Positions 1 through 9,391 of a stretch of 64,000 nt of DNA are shown here, in pieces. The notes under the pieces are model-generated. The model was not told the DNA's origin and did no database searches. It saw nothing but the letters and a program-made list of their open reading frames with translations. The stretch's first letter is position 1; each line of letters begins with the position of its first letter. This DNA comes from Acinetobacter sp. ANC 3929 (GTDB lineage: Bacteria; Pseudomonadota; Gammaproteobacteria; Pseudomonadales; Moraxellaceae), in contig NZ_KB849994.1 in assembly GCF_000369405.1 (NCBI RefSeq), forward strand, positions 78,433 through 142,432. Reading direction: 5' to 3'. The translations under genes and the position numbers were made by a program.

Positions 1-258
1 GGGTGGGAATATTGATTTGAATTTATACCATTGTTTTTTAAGTATTTTATTATTCTACATTTTGTTATTTTGTTTTTTTATATGTAATATTTTTTTTATA
101 AATTTTTTTAATAATCAGTATTTTAGTTTGTTTTTAATTTTTTGAGAATTGTTATTGATTATATGAATAATGTTCATTCAAAATTTACATAAACTTGCTT
201 TTATTTGTTGATTTTGTAAACAAAAATAGGCTTATCTAAAGCCTTGAGGTTGATGCGA
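1..258. other. AT-rich upstream region
   Basis: This stretch ahead of the lipid kinase gene is strongly AT-rich, with long T runs on the plus strand. I see no convincing ORF, RNA gene or clean promoter. It may hold the promoter of the following operon and the end of an upstream gene's untranslated region, but nothing can be assigned. Confidence 0.4.
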
Positions 259-1197
259 ATGAGTCAAAATTTACAGCCTTTATCTATTATTTATAATCAA
301 AAATCAGGCTTTCATGCTACGCAGCAAGATGATGAATATGAACGTCTTATGACCTATTGGACACAATATGGATTTGAAATTCAGGTTTTTGAGTTAAATC
401 AACAGGTTAATTTTGATGAAATGATGCAGACTGTATTTGCAAGACATCAGCAGGCAGATTCACGGGGTGTGGTGGTTGCGGCTGGGGGCGATGGAACGTT
501 GAACGCCGTAGCAAAGAAGCTGATCCATACTGATATTCCGATGGGAATTATACCGCTGGGTACGTTTAATTATGTCGCACGGGCGTTGAATATCCCGATT
601 GATGTTGCCCAAGCGGCAGAAGTGATTGCAACCGGTCGGGTACAAGCAGTACATGTTGCGGGAATCAATGATCAAATTTATCTCAATAATGCGAGTTTGG
701 GACTGTATCCTTTATTTATAAAAAAACGTGAATTATACAATCAACGACTTGGACGTTTTCCGTTAAATGCCTATACATCGGGTTTGGATGTGTTACTGCG
801 TGAATCTAAATCTTTAAAGTTGGCGGTGACTGTGGATGGTCAAAAGTATCCAGTGGCTACACCGTTGATTTTTTTTGGCAATAATCAATTACAGCTCAGC
901 GATATGAAATTAAGAATTGCCGAGTGCGCTGCCAATGGAAAGCTAGCAGGAGTTGTAGTTGCTAAAAGTGATCGCCTCAGTTTATTAAAAATGTTATGGA
1001 AATTGATTCAGGGAAAAATTGATCAGGCTTCAGATGTGTATTCATTTTGTGCTGAACATATACAGGTTGATTGTAAAAAGCCAAAATTAACAGTTGCCGT
1101 AGATGGAGAGCTTATGGAGATGCAAACTCCATTAAAATTTTCAGTGAAAAAGTCAGCGTTAAAAGTGATGGTTCCGAATGTTATTACACCTGTCTGA
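259..1197 (+). CDS. Diacylglycerol kinase-family lipid kinase
   Basis: A soluble lipid kinase of the DAGK catalytic-domain (YegS/DagK-like) family, which phosphorylates diacylglycerol or a related lipid using ATP. The nucleotide-binding motif GGDGT is at about residues 76-80, followed by a GTFNYVAR segment that matches the family's conserved GTxND/FAR block. An N-terminal IIYNQKSG strand is also typical. About 312 aa is normal length. TTG at 244 and ATG at 253 are in frame, but ATG 259 has GAGG at 246-249 with a 9-base gap, so I choose 259. The 3' end overlaps the next gene by 20 bp, suggesting coupled translation. The exact lipid substrate cannot be read from the sequence. Confidence 0.85.
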   Translation: MSQNLQPLSIIYNQKSGFHATQQDDEYERLMTYWTQYGFEIQVFELNQQVNFDEMMQTVFARHQQADSRGVVVAAGGDGTLNAVAKKLIHTDIPMGIIPLGTFNYVARALNIPIDVAQAAEVIATGRVQAVHVAGINDQIYLNNASLGLYPLFIKKRELYNQRLGRFPLNAYTSGLDVLLRESKSLKLAVTVDGQKYPVATPLIFFGNNQLQLSDMKLRIAECAANGKLAGVVVAKSDRLSLLKMLWKLIQGKIDQASDVYSFCAEHIQVDCKKPKLTVAVDGELMEMQTPLKFSVKKSALKVMVPNVITPV

Positions 1198-1945
1198 TCT
1201 GCATTTTGGGACGGAACGTGAAGTGTGTATTGAGGCGATCAAGCAGTTTTGTCAGCAGCATCGCCCTGAAGCTGTGATCGTGAGTGGTGATCTGACACAA
1301 CGCGCACGCTTTAAGCAGTTTTATGCATGTCGTCAGTTTTTGGATGCTCTCAATCTTCCTTATCTGGTGGTGCCAGGCAATCACGATATTCCACTTTATC
1401 ATGTATGGAATCGTTTCTTTTCTCCTTTTGTGCGTTATCAGGCCTTCTTTGGTCGTTTGGAGACAACGTTGGAAACGGAGCATTTTTATATTGTTGGGAT
1501 GAATAGTATCCGTCGGCGCTATCATACTAGAGGACATATTTCTCTTGAGCAAATTCATGAGGCTTATGAGCAGTTAAAAAAAGCGCCACCCAATAAAATC
1601 AAACTGGTGGTTTTCCATCAACCCTTTTATACCTTTCCAAATGAGCATGGTGATAAGGATTGCCCTGTGCTAGGAAAAATTGCTTTAGAGCGCTGGGGAG
1701 AAACAGGGTTATTTGGTTTATTACATGGACATTTACACAAAGTGGCCGTCCATGATTTAAATCAAATTTTTCAATTGGGTTTTGATCATCCGATCTTTGA
1801 TATTCATGCTGGAACAGCAACCTCAAATCGATTACGTTTTGGATTCTCGAATAGTTTTAATGTGATTTTGGAGGATGGTGCGATCGAACATTATTGGTTT
1901 GATGAGTCGCTTAAAACATTTGTGAAATCCCAAACTGTTGTTTAA
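1178..1945 (+). CDS. Calcineurin-like metallophosphoesterase
   Basis: A dinuclear-metal phosphoesterase of the calcineurin-like superfamily (PF00149), 255 aa. The metal-binding signatures appear in order: DLHFG (residues 7-11), GDL (37-39), GNHD (67-70), a VFHQP block, and GHLH near the middle of the C-terminal half. Such proteins hydrolyse phosphomono- or diesters such as cyclic nucleotides, UDP-sugars or lipid phosphates; the substrate is unknown here. ATG 1178 lies inside the end of the lipid kinase gene, so the two are probably one operon, and a lipid-phosphate role is a reasonable inference only. No signal peptide is visible, so it is probably cytoplasmic. Confidence 0.85.
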   Translation: MLLHLSDLHFGTEREVCIEAIKQFCQQHRPEAVIVSGDLTQRARFKQFYACRQFLDALNLPYLVVPGNHDIPLYHVWNRFFSPFVRYQAFFGRLETTLETEHFYIVGMNSIRRRYHTRGHISLEQIHEAYEQLKKAPPNKIKLVVFHQPFYTFPNEHGDKDCPVLGKIALERWGETGLFGLLHGHLHKVAVHDLNQIFQLGFDHPIFDIHAGTATSNRLRFGFSNSFNVILEDGAIEHYWFDESLKTFVKSQTVV

Positions 1946-2010
1946 TTCGGCACCTATAGATTTCGATGTTTAAAAAAACATCTATAAGTAGAATTTTTTT
2001 TCATTTTCCC

Positions 2011-2036
2011 CTTGAAGCTATTTTTTTTAACCCCAC
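2011..2036 (+). promoter_or_regulatory. RpoH (sigma-32) heat-shock promoter of groESL
   Basis: CTTGAAG at 2011-2017, a 13-base spacer, then CCCCAC at 2031-2036. This is very close to the sigma-32 consensus (CTTGAA, 11-16 bases, CCCCAT) and sits about 85 bases upstream of groES, as expected for a chaperonin operon. Confidence 0.85.
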
Positions 2037-2120
2037 AAAAGTGACATATCAAAATTTTATGTATTGCCATGAATTGGCGATACGAATTAATCAAAAAGAC
2101 TAAGTCTGATGGAGTTAACT

Positions 2121-2411
2121 ATGAGCAACATTCGTCCATTACATGATCGTGTTGTTATTCGTCGCGTAGAAGAAGAAACTAAAACGGCTGGTGGTATTTT
2201 ACTTCCAGGTTCTGCTGCTGAAAAACCATCTCAAGGTGAAATCATTGCAGTAGGTAATGGCCAAATCACTGACAATGGCGTTCGCGCTTTAGACGTTAAA
2301 GTTGGCGATAAAGTATTGTTCGGTACTTATGCAGGTACAACAGTAAAAGTAAGCGGTGAAGAACTCTTGATCATGAAAGAGTCAGATATCTTAGCTGTAC
2401 TTGAAGGCTAA
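2121..2411 (+). CDS. groES: Co-chaperonin GroES
   Basis: The 10-kDa lid of the GroEL/GroES folding machine, 96 aa. It starts with the highly conserved IRPLHDRV sequence and contains the mobile-loop region with GGILLPG at about residues 22-29, which binds GroEL. An in-frame ATG at 2109 exists, but ATG 2121 has GGAG at 2111-2114 with a 6-base gap and gives the family's usual length, so 2121 is the start. It is the first gene of the heat-inducible groES-groEL operon, 58 bp ahead of groEL. Confidence 0.98.
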   Translation: MSNIRPLHDRVVIRRVEEETKTAGGILLPGSAAEKPSQGEIIAVGNGQITDNGVRALDVKVGDKVLFGTYAGTTVKVSGEELLIMKESDILAVLEG

Positions 2412-2451
2412 TCGATACATAACTCACAAATTAATCAGATACAGTATTTAA

Positions 2452-4104
<1,653 letters not shown>

Positions 4105-4165
4105 ACCGCTCAATTTTATCATAACTAGTTGATATTTAAATTTAATTTAATATTAATTAGAGTGA

Positions 4166-4186
4166 TTACTCACAGTATTACTCACA
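4166..4186 (+). repeat. Left-end TTACTCACA repeat pair (attL arm candidate)
   Basis: Two direct copies of TTACTCACA at 4166-4174 and 4178-4186, separated by 3 bases. The same pair with the same 12-base period recurs at the other prophage end (48595-48615). The intervening 3 bases differ (GTA versus ATC), so these are more likely integrase or excisionase arm-binding sites than the crossover core. Confidence 0.6.
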
Positions 4187-4206
4187 TTTGGTTTTGCTGT
4201 AAGTAT

Positions 4207-4231
4207 AAAGGCCGCTAAATGCGGCCTTTTT
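4207..4231. terminator. Bidirectional terminator after groEL / prophage left end
   Basis: Stem AAAGGCCGC (4207-4215), loop TAAAT, stem GCGGCCTTT (4221-4229), with T runs possible on both strands. It can stop the leftward prophage early operon and also any transcript reading out of groEL. Confidence 0.8.
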
Positions 4232-4242
4232 ATTGCTTAAAT

Positions 4243-4467
4243 TTAAGCAGTTAAATCATTAGCTTCACTATCCTGTACTTTCTTTAAAATACAAGACAGC
4301 ACATAACTATTAAGCCAGACATTCTTTCGACCATCCTTAGCAGGTGGTTTTACTCGACCATCCTGAATACGAGCATAAAGTTCTTTTTCAGTAATGTTTA
4401 ATCGGAAAGCAAATTCAGCTGTAGAAACTAAACGCTCAGTATTTGTTAAATCAATTGCAACGCCCAT
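4243..4467 (-). CDS. Small HTH protein, candidate excisionase
   Basis: A 74-aa protein with a predicted winged-helix/AlpA-like DNA-binding region (segment with FRLNITEKELYARI, then a basic loop and WLNSYVLSCIL). It is the last gene of the leftward early operon and sits right at the left attachment region, which is the usual place for an excisionase or recombination directionality factor. It follows the zinc-finger gene with no gap. Excisionase function is inferred from size, fold and position; an AlpA-like regulator is the alternative. Confidence 0.55.
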   Translation of the reverse strand: MGVAIDLTNTERLVSTAEFAFRLNITEKELYARIQDGRVKPPAKDGRKNVWLNSYVLSCILKKVQDSEANDLTA

Positions 4468-4842
4468 TTAAGTTTCCTCCGCATCCGCTTTTGCTTCTTT
4501 ATATCCTGCCCACTGGTTGCAATTACATTTTGGGCAGTGGCCATATAATTTGACAGAGGGCTTTTCTGTTTCAGCCCAATGAAGTTTATCTAGTTTCGTA
4601 TCACAAACTTCACAAACAAACTCATCTCCATCATGTTCTTTCATGTAGTCCGCATGGTCGGCTGGGTTACAAAATGGGCAAGGAATGTCCCCACCACTTG
4701 TGAAACCTTCATCATCACCGCTATCCTCATCCCATAAATAACCTTCAATACATTGTGAATCAGGATAGGACGCACCAAAATAAGAAACTGGCATTTGAAC
4801 AGGGCATTGCTGAGGCTCTGTAGGTATCAATTGTTTAATCAT
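4468..4842 (-). CDS. Phage zinc-finger protein, unknown function
   Basis: A 124-aa protein with three Cys pairs: CPFC, CEVC, and CPKC followed by another Cys two residues on. These look like one or two zinc-ribbon folds resembling Lar-type restriction-alleviation proteins, but the similarity is only to the Cys spacing and I would not name it Lar. It overlaps the upstream gene by 4 bp and abuts the HTH gene, so it belongs to the leftward early operon. The N-terminal half is acidic and probably flexible. Confidence 0.6.
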   Translation of the reverse strand: MIKQLIPTEPQQCPVQMPVSYFGASYPDSQCIEGYLWDEDSGDDEGFTSGGDIPCPFCNPADHADYMKEHDGDEFVCEVCDTKLDKLHWAETEKPSVKLYGHCPKCNCNQWAGYKEAKADAEET

Positions 4843-5273
4843 TTTCCGCCCCTTGCTGATTCTAATGTCAGTAAATAGTCTGTTTGCAAACTCACAGCTT
4901 TTGATTCAATCCATCTTTCTTTAAAAAGTTGCATTTCAATAGCCGATAGGTTGGCGTATTCACGCGCAAGATAATTTTTTGCGCCCTGATAAATATATTC
5001 GGCACGCTTCCTTGCTAAATCTAGGCTTAATGTTTCTGGCACCACCACGCAGCCTTCAAGCTTTTGGGCTTTGGCTGCTTTCCAAAATTGCCATAACTGA
5101 TGTGCATGGGTTTTCATCCACCAAATTTCATTTTTATCATCAATCGTATAAGCAAAAGGTTCTGTGTTTTGGTATGAATCTGCCCAACGCTCAACCACAT
5201 AAGCTTTCATTGCTTCAGCAATGAAAAGTTCAATTTCGGCTACTAAAGCCTCTCGTTCTTTTTCAATATTCAT
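4839..5273 (-). CDS. Hypothetical phage early protein
   Basis: A 144-aa protein I do not recognise. It is largely helical and charged, rich in Trp (WWMKTHAHQLWQFWKAAK in the middle). No membrane segment or signal peptide is visible. It overlaps the Fis-like gene upstream by 4 bp and the zinc-finger gene downstream by 4 bp, so all are probably cotranscribed and translationally coupled from the PL-type promoter. Confidence 0.6.
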   Translation of the reverse strand: MNIEKEREALVAEIELFIAEAMKAYVVERWADSYQNTEPFAYTIDDKNEIWWMKTHAHQLWQFWKAAKAQKLEGCVVVPETLSLDLARKRAEYIYQGAKNYLAREYANLSAIEMQLFKERWIESKAVSLQTDYLLTLESARGGK

Positions 5274-5707
5274 GCTGCCACCATTTTTCTATATTCTTTA
5301 TAGCGTTTCGATAATGTTCCGCGATTTACACCAATCATTTCTGCTGCTTTAGTTAAATTGCCATGAGATAACTCTAAGGCCTTTGTTGCCAGCACTTTAT
5401 CTAAATGATCAGTAATGTCCTTAACGGCGTTAGGGCTCTCTTGGATAGCTTTTTCAATATCAGAAGAGCGAATCACAACATCATGGTTTTTCCGCAACGC
5501 CTCCTCATGTTTTGCTTTCAGCCACATACCCCAAGCTGTATTTACCGCCATAAGGGCAGATATCAAATCTTCCTTGGAGAGAGTCCCGCTAAAGCCAGTT
5601 AATTCAAACTTTTCATATTCAGGGTTATAGTCAACAAACTTAAAATGACCATTACTATCAAGCCATGCTTTCTTAAAGCTTTCGATTTCGTTTTTAAGGC
5701 TAATCAT
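5270..5707 (-). CDS. Phage protein with Fis-type C-terminal HTH
   Basis: A 145-aa protein whose C-terminal third reads as a Fis-family (HTH_8) helix-turn-helix: LTKAAEMIGVNRGTLSKR. Fis-like proteins bend DNA and assist recombination or regulation, so a role in excision or early gene control is plausible. A TTG at 5719 is in frame, but ATG 5707 has GGAG 6 bases upstream and overlaps the preceding stop as TAATG, so 5707 is the start. The N-terminal domain is unrecognised. Confidence 0.65.
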   Translation of the reverse strand: MISLKNEIESFKKAWLDSNGHFKFVDYNPEYEKFELTGFSGTLSKEDLISALMAVNTAWGMWLKAKHEEALRKNHDVVIRSSDIEKAIQESPNAVKDITDHLDKVLATKALELSHGNLTKAAEMIGVNRGTLSKRYKEYRKMVAA

Positions 5708-5850
5708 TATTTTCTCCAAATCGATTCTTTAAATTTGGCATTGGCAACCAACGCCGTTACTTCTGATTCATTCACATTGTCAAAAATGTGGGTCATATTG
5801 GGCCCGAATACATGGAGTATTCGGGTTAGGGTGGAGTAGTTGAATCTCAT
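5707..5850 (-). CDS. 47-aa coupled small phage protein
   Basis: A short ORF that exactly fills the gap between the recombination ATPase and the Fis-like gene. Its ATG (5850) overlaps the ATPase stop as ATGA, and its own stop overlaps the next ATG as TAATG. This double overlap is strong evidence that it is translated. The peptide (starts MRFNYSTLTRILHVFG, ends FKESIWRK) has no recognisable domain. Function unknown. Confidence 0.6.
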   Translation of the reverse strand: MRFNYSTLTRILHVFGPNMTHIFDNVNESEVTALVANAKFKESIWRK

Positions 5851-6968
5851 GACTTAACGCCTTGTTTAGCTAAGTTATCGATATCTTTTTTTACGGCGTT
5901 AAGGGTTTTGACTTCGATCTGCATAAGGCTATCAATGCCCAGATGCTCACAAACTGTTTTAGTATCCAATCCACGTTCATCAATGAAGCCAAGTAGCTCG
6001 TCACGTTGAGCATTAGAAATGCCTTGAAACTCAGGCTGACCAATCCATCTGTTTTGATTTTTATCAAACGTGCAACCAAGCTCTTTAGACCGAGCAAGCA
6101 TGATTTGGCGCATATTTTGGTAATACATGTGGTCTTTGATAAGAGACTCAGTGAGCTGGTTTAAATCGCCTTCGTGTTCAGCTTCGGCACAGCTTTGTTG
6201 CCAGTTAGTGAGGTCCTCAACAGCTTTGGTTAAAGCCAATTGTTCAGGTGTGAGTGTGTTGATGTGGTCCTTAGCTGATTTAATAAGATCAGCAAGAAAC
6301 GTTGGATTAGCTTTTAGATCAGGTACCCAAACCTCACCAGTTTCACCACCTAAGGCACCTGAGTTTTTCGCATGGTGGGTAGGTGATGGTTTGAAGCTGA
6401 TAACACGGGCATTCTTACCTTCACCAGTGGTGACGGTTGTTAGATAACCCATGATGTCAGCAATGCGGTAAAGCTCATTACGGTTTTTACCACCTAGATC
6501 TGGACGATATATAACTTGATCGCCGTTTTGATCTTCTGAGGCATGAGCAATGAATACAACATCTTTGCCAAGGCTAATCAGTGTATTGATGTATTGTTTA
6601 AATGTTTGGTTAGCCAATCCCTGAGCTTTTAATTTAAGTGCACCATCTTTCTGGCGATTGTTTGCAGTTAAGAGAAGGTGAGTTTTAATGCTTTCAAGCA
6701 TTGCCCCAACAGTATCGATTACCACAGTGTTATATGCCGCTAAATCACTTGGAGTTAGATCCGCAACGTCTTTCCATTGTTGGACCTGAACTACTGCACC
6801 ACGGCGTAACTCACCAGTACGGTGAGAACCACGGTCAAAGTCGAATGAAATAGCCTTATCCGCAGTAAAACCTAATGATGTTTTACCTAGACCAGGATCA
6901 GCGTAAATGTATGTGATGATTGCATTAACTTGTAATGGTTGATCAGCACTAATGATATTTATAGCCAT
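5847..6968 (-). CDS. Sak4/AAA_24-type phage recombination ATPase
   Basis: A 373-aa RecA-fold ATPase of the phage nucleotide-binding (AAA_24) family that includes Sak4-type single-strand annealing/recombination proteins. Walker A ADPGLGKTS is at residues 23-31, Walker B TVVIDT follows near residue 84, and an FIAHASED segment fits the sensor region. The C-terminal ~130 residues form a separate helical region. It lies in the leftward early operon, where lambda carries its Red genes. No partner exonuclease gene is visible next to it. DNA recombination is inferred from family and position. Confidence 0.7.
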   Translation of the reverse strand: MAINIISADQPLQVNAIITYIYADPGLGKTSLGFTADKAISFDFDRGSHRTGELRRGAVVQVQQWKDVADLTPSDLAAYNTVVIDTVGAMLESIKTHLLLTANNRQKDGALKLKAQGLANQTFKQYINTLISLGKDVVFIAHASEDQNGDQVIYRPDLGGKNRNELYRIADIMGYLTTVTTGEGKNARVISFKPSPTHHAKNSGALGGETGEVWVPDLKANPTFLADLIKSAKDHINTLTPEQLALTKAVEDLTNWQQSCAEAEHEGDLNQLTESLIKDHMYYQNMRQIMLARSKELGCTFDKNQNRWIGQPEFQGISNAQRDELLGFIDERGLDTKTVCEHLGIDSLMQIEVKTLNAVKKDIDNLAKQGVKS

Positions 6969-6970
6969 GA

Positions 6971-7429
6971 TTACACTCCCTCAACCATTTTATTTTTTTG
7001 AATGTGAGCAGTGATGATCGAGATCATGTTGCGTATGTCATCAGCATTAGTGAAGTCGCCGTAACTACCACCATCTGGTGTGAATACCTGGTCAACAGCC
7101 AAGTTGGTTATATGAATTGTTGGTTGTTCACCACCTAAAGCACCGTTCCACTCTTCTATTAGCTCAAAGTCAAAGCTAGCGTAGACACGGAAACCATCAA
7201 GATTAACTACGGCTTGTCCTGTGGTATCAGAAGTGATTTGAACCGCTACTGGCCCGTAAACAGATTGAGTGTTCGCATAAGAGTAAACAGGTGCGGGATC
7301 CATTGGCTTGGTAACAAGTGCATAAGTACCAGTTAATACACCAACACCAAGAGCTGCAACTGTGCATTTTTTTAACAAACCCTTGCGAATTGCGTAGCTA
7401 CGATTGTGATTTAAAACATTTTGTTCCAT
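6971..7429 (-). CDS. Hypothetical membrane-anchored phage protein, first gene of PL operon
   Basis: A 152-aa protein with a basic N-terminus and one hydrophobic segment at about residues 22-40 (VAALGVGVLTGTYALV), consistent with an N-terminal membrane anchor and a periplasmic domain. The rest is beta-rich and unrecognised. It is the first gene after the PL-like promoter, only 2 bp ahead of the recombination ATPase gene. A host-envelope or superinfection role would suit the position but nothing in the sequence proves it. Confidence 0.55.
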   Translation of the reverse strand: MEQNVLNHNRSYAIRKGLLKKCTVAALGVGVLTGTYALVTKPMDPAPVYSYANTQSVYGPVAVQITSDTTGQAVVNLDGFRVYASFDFELIEEWNGALGGEQPTIHITNLAVDQVFTPDGGSYGDFTNADDIRNMISIITAHIQKNKMVEGV

Positions 7430-7450
7430 AATCTACCTCAAGTAAGTGAG

Positions 7451-7487
7451 AAGCCCTGTTCGCCGTCGTAAGTGTTCAGGGCTTTTT
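7451..7487 (+). terminator. Leader hairpin between PL and the first left gene
   Basis: AAGCCCTG (7451-7458) pairs with CAGGGCTT (7477-7484), followed by TTT on the plus strand. As a terminator it would stop plus-strand transcription. In the leftward PL transcript the same sequence forms an 8-bp hairpin in the untranslated leader, without a following T run. Confidence 0.5.
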
Positions 7488-7503
7488 GCTGTTCATGAGA
7501 TTT

Positions 7504-7532
7504 ATTAAACCAAAGATTTAATTTATGTGCAA
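7504..7532 (-). promoter_or_regulatory. PL-like early promoter
   Basis: On the minus strand: -35 TTGCAC (complement of 7527-7532), 17-base spacer, -10 TTTAAT (complement of 7504-7509). The -10 is inside the left operator copy at 7504-7522, and a second operator lies just upstream of the -35. This is the arrangement of a repressible lambda PL. Confidence 0.65.
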
Positions 7533-7580
7533 TACATAATTAAACCAAAGATTGAATTATTTTTAAATTTTAGATTTAAT
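7504..7580. promoter_or_regulatory. Left operator cluster (three repressor sites)
   Basis: Site 1 ATTAAACCAAAGATTTAAT (7504-7522), site 2 (7539-7557) differing at one position (G for T at base 15), and a degenerate site 3 (7562-7580, 14 of 19 matches). The 19-bp near-palindrome reads as the reverse complement of the site at 9461-9479 next to the repressor gene, with one mismatch. Confidence 0.75.
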
Positions 7581-7612
7581 AGACAAAAGAAAACCCACCG
7601 CAGGGGTGGGTT
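7581..7612 (-). terminator. Terminator of the immunity operon
   Basis: On the minus strand, AACCCACC pairs with GGTGGGTT (7592-7599 with 7605-7612) and is followed by TTTTCTTTT. It stops leftward transcription from the repressor cluster before it enters the PL region. Confidence 0.75.
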
Positions 7613-7729
7613 GAATGGAGTTTATTAATATGATTGGTATAACTAAAGATGGTCAAAAAATTACATTAAACAAGCAAACACCTGTTACTGGAAAAAGATT
7701 TATTGCGATCATTCTAGAGAAAGGAGAAA

Positions 7730-7993
7730 CTAAAGTTTTGTCCACACATCTAAGCCATCTTGTGAAAGATCACCAAATTGATTTTCTAAAAGATCATCAA
7801 GTTCTCCAAGACGTTTCACATAAATATCTACATGATCATCCGTTGAATAAACAACAGTCAAAACTTCAAAAATGTAAGCATCTTCTTCAAGAAGCACTTC
7901 AATCCATTCTCCATTGCGTGGAAGTTTTGAAAACTTAAATTCGCCCAAGAGTGGCTTATCTTTTTGACTTAAATCAATTACACCAATTTGCAC
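7730..7993 (-). CDS. Hypothetical immunity-region protein
   Basis: A beta-rich 87-aa protein I do not recognise (core GEWIEVLLEEDAYIFEVLTVVY). An in-frame ATG at 8020 would add 9 residues but lacks a ribosome site; GTG 7993 has GGAG with a 6-base gap, so I favour it. It is the last gene in the leftward cluster that starts at the repressor and ends at the 7581-7612 terminator, so it is probably expressed in the lysogen. A plus-strand ORF overlaps it and looks weaker. Confidence 0.55.
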   Translation of the reverse strand: MQIGVIDLSQKDKPLLGEFKFSKLPRNGEWIEVLLEEDAYIFEVLTVVYSTDDHVDIYVKRLGELDDLLENQFGDLSQDGLDVWTKL

Positions 7994-8041
7994 ATTTTTC
8001 TCCACCCGATCTGTTGTCATGACTGTGTCGGGTTCACAGTT

Positions 8042-8269
8042 TTAGTTTTTTCCATTTTTGGAAAAGATCGGTTTACCTAAGGTGCCTTCTTCACACATTT
8101 GAATTATTTGTTCATTTGTTAATACAGGAACAAAGTATTGATCTCCAAAATCCTCAGAAACAATTTTTACTTCTTCAGCGCTTAGAGTTAGCGATTCATT
8201 TTTTAAAGCCGCTTCATTAATTTTCTTAATAATCAAATTAATGGGTAAATTATCGTTGTTTAATTCCAT
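8042..8269 (-). CDS. Hypothetical immunity-region protein
   Basis: A 75-aa, acidic, mostly helical protein (starts MELNNDNLPINLIIKKINE) with no recognised domain, Cys motif or membrane segment. It lies between two other small leftward genes downstream of the repressor, with no terminator seen between them, so it is likely cotranscribed with the repressor. Candidate roles for such genes are superinfection immunity or host modulation; none can be chosen here. Confidence 0.5.
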   Translation of the reverse strand: MELNNDNLPINLIIKKINEAALKNESLTLSAEEVKIVSEDFGDQYFVPVLTNEQIIQMCEEGTLGKPIFSKNGKN

Positions 8270-8299
8270 CTCTATCTCGTAATATTTTAAGGGAAATTG

Positions 8300-8599
8300 T
8301 TAAGCGCTGTACTTTTCTAAAAACTCATCAATCCAACCTTGCGCTTGATCCAAATTGCTTATATCTGCCAACTTTAGATTAGTACCTTCAGCCTCATTAA
8401 ATCCCTCGATTATTGCTTCAAAAATATTTGCTTCGTTAATGACTTCCCTTGCCATTTCCGCAGCATCATAGTTTTGCTTGGCTTTCTTAAGTGATGCCAC
8501 CTGCTTATCAATACCATCACCTATTTTAGACAATGCTGCTTTAAATTCCTGTTTGTTAATAGATAAGGCTGTTTTGGATTTATTGAGTGTACCGATCAT
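8300..8599 (-). CDS. Hypothetical helical immunity-region protein
   Basis: A 99-aa, predominantly alpha-helical protein with a Lys-rich middle (VASLKKAKQNYDAAEMAREV) and an acidic C-terminus. AGGA lies 8 bases upstream of its ATG. It is the first gene after the repressor, 57 bp downstream. An imperfect inverted repeat (AAGGAGT/ACTCCTT, about 8617-8653) lies in the gap. Function unknown. Confidence 0.5.
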   Translation of the reverse strand: MIGTLNKSKTALSINKQEFKAALSKIGDGIDKQVASLKKAKQNYDAAEMAREVINEANIFEAIIEGFNEAEGTNLKLADISNLDQAQGWIDEFLEKYSA

Positions 8600-8656
8600 G
8601 ATTTTATTCCTGTAAGGAGTAGTTTGTTTTCAAAAGAGATCTAACTCCTTCTATAA

Positions 8657-9388
8657 CTAGATATCGCCGTCAAATGTATGGGAAACATATCTGCCAATGA
8701 TACTTATATGCTCAAGCTGATTGGGTTCTACAATTTCTCTTTCGTAGTTTGGATTGTCGCTATCTATGATTAAACTACCATCATATCTACGAGACAACCT
8801 CTTGATTTTTAGTTCATCACCATACCTTATTGCATATACCTTTCTATTCTGAACTTGCTCCAAGCTGTTAATAGACTTATCAATAATTACAACACTACCA
8901 TTTGGAATTCTTGGTTCCATACTGTCACCATCAACATCCACCTCTACAAGATTTTTGGGTGAAACTTTTTTCTTTTGAAACCACTCCATCCGTTGTGCGC
9001 ACCCAGTCGTCTTGGGTGCTGGTTCAAATTCAACCAGTAGACCATTGCCTGCGGAAAACTTCACATCGACATGAGGGATGATCATAAAAGAGTCTGGATC
9101 TAGATCGCTAGGTGCTTCCCAAGCCATAACTGGTCTATAGGTTTCATTGCTTTCATTATTATCAACAACATCAATCATCAAGCCAGACCCATCAAGTAGC
9201 CATCCAGAATTCACACCTGTTAAAGATGCTAAAGACTTTAATGTGTCTCTACCTATTTTTCCTTTTTTCCAGTTTGTAGCAGCTTGAGCGGAAAGACCAA
9301 GCTTCACAGCTGCACCAGACCAAGATAGGCCAGAATAATCCAAAGATTTTTGAATTCGCTCAACAAGTAGATCCATAGTGATAATCAT
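8657..9388 (-). CDS. CI/LexA-type prophage repressor (XRE HTH + S24 peptidase)
   Basis: The lysogeny repressor, about 243 aa. An XRE helix-turn-helix is at about residues 22-45 (GAAVKLGLSAQAATNW). The C-terminal S24 peptidase domain carries the catalytic Ser in GDSMEP (S156) and Lys in LKIKRL (K196), and an Ala-Gly autocleavage candidate in FSAGNG (A113-G114), so RecA-stimulated self-cleavage is expected. The reading frame stays open to 9496, but that would run through the operators. ATG 9388 or 9376 fits better. Neither has a clear Shine-Dalgarno, as in leaderless cI messages. It is divergent from the Cro-like gene across four operator copies. Confidence 0.9.
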   Translation of the reverse strand: MIITMDLLVERIQKSLDYSGLSWSGAAVKLGLSAQAATNWKKGKIGRDTLKSLASLTGVNSGWLLDGSGLMIDVVDNNESNETYRPVMAWEAPSDLDPDSFMIIPHVDVKFSAGNGLLVEFEPAPKTTGCAQRMEWFQKKKVSPKNLVEVDVDGDSMEPRIPNGSVVIIDKSINSLEQVQNRKVYAIRYGDELKIKRLSRRYDGSLIIDSDNPNYEREIVEPNQLEHISIIGRYVSHTFDGDI

Positions 9389-9391
9389 ACA

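Noticed and set aside
4105..4165. Search for an identical att core in the left flank matching ACTAGGTTAG or GGTAATA
   Set aside because: Only short partial matches (ACTAG, TTGAT) were seen. The core could not be defined, so exact prophage ends are not claimed.
7615..7938. Plus-strand 107-codon ORF starting MEFINMIGITKDGQ
   Set aside because: It overlaps the better leftward gene (7730-7993) for most of its length, and the last 60 codons look like antisense composition. The first 40 codons look more natural and have GGAG upstream, so a shortened or remnant gene here remains possible.
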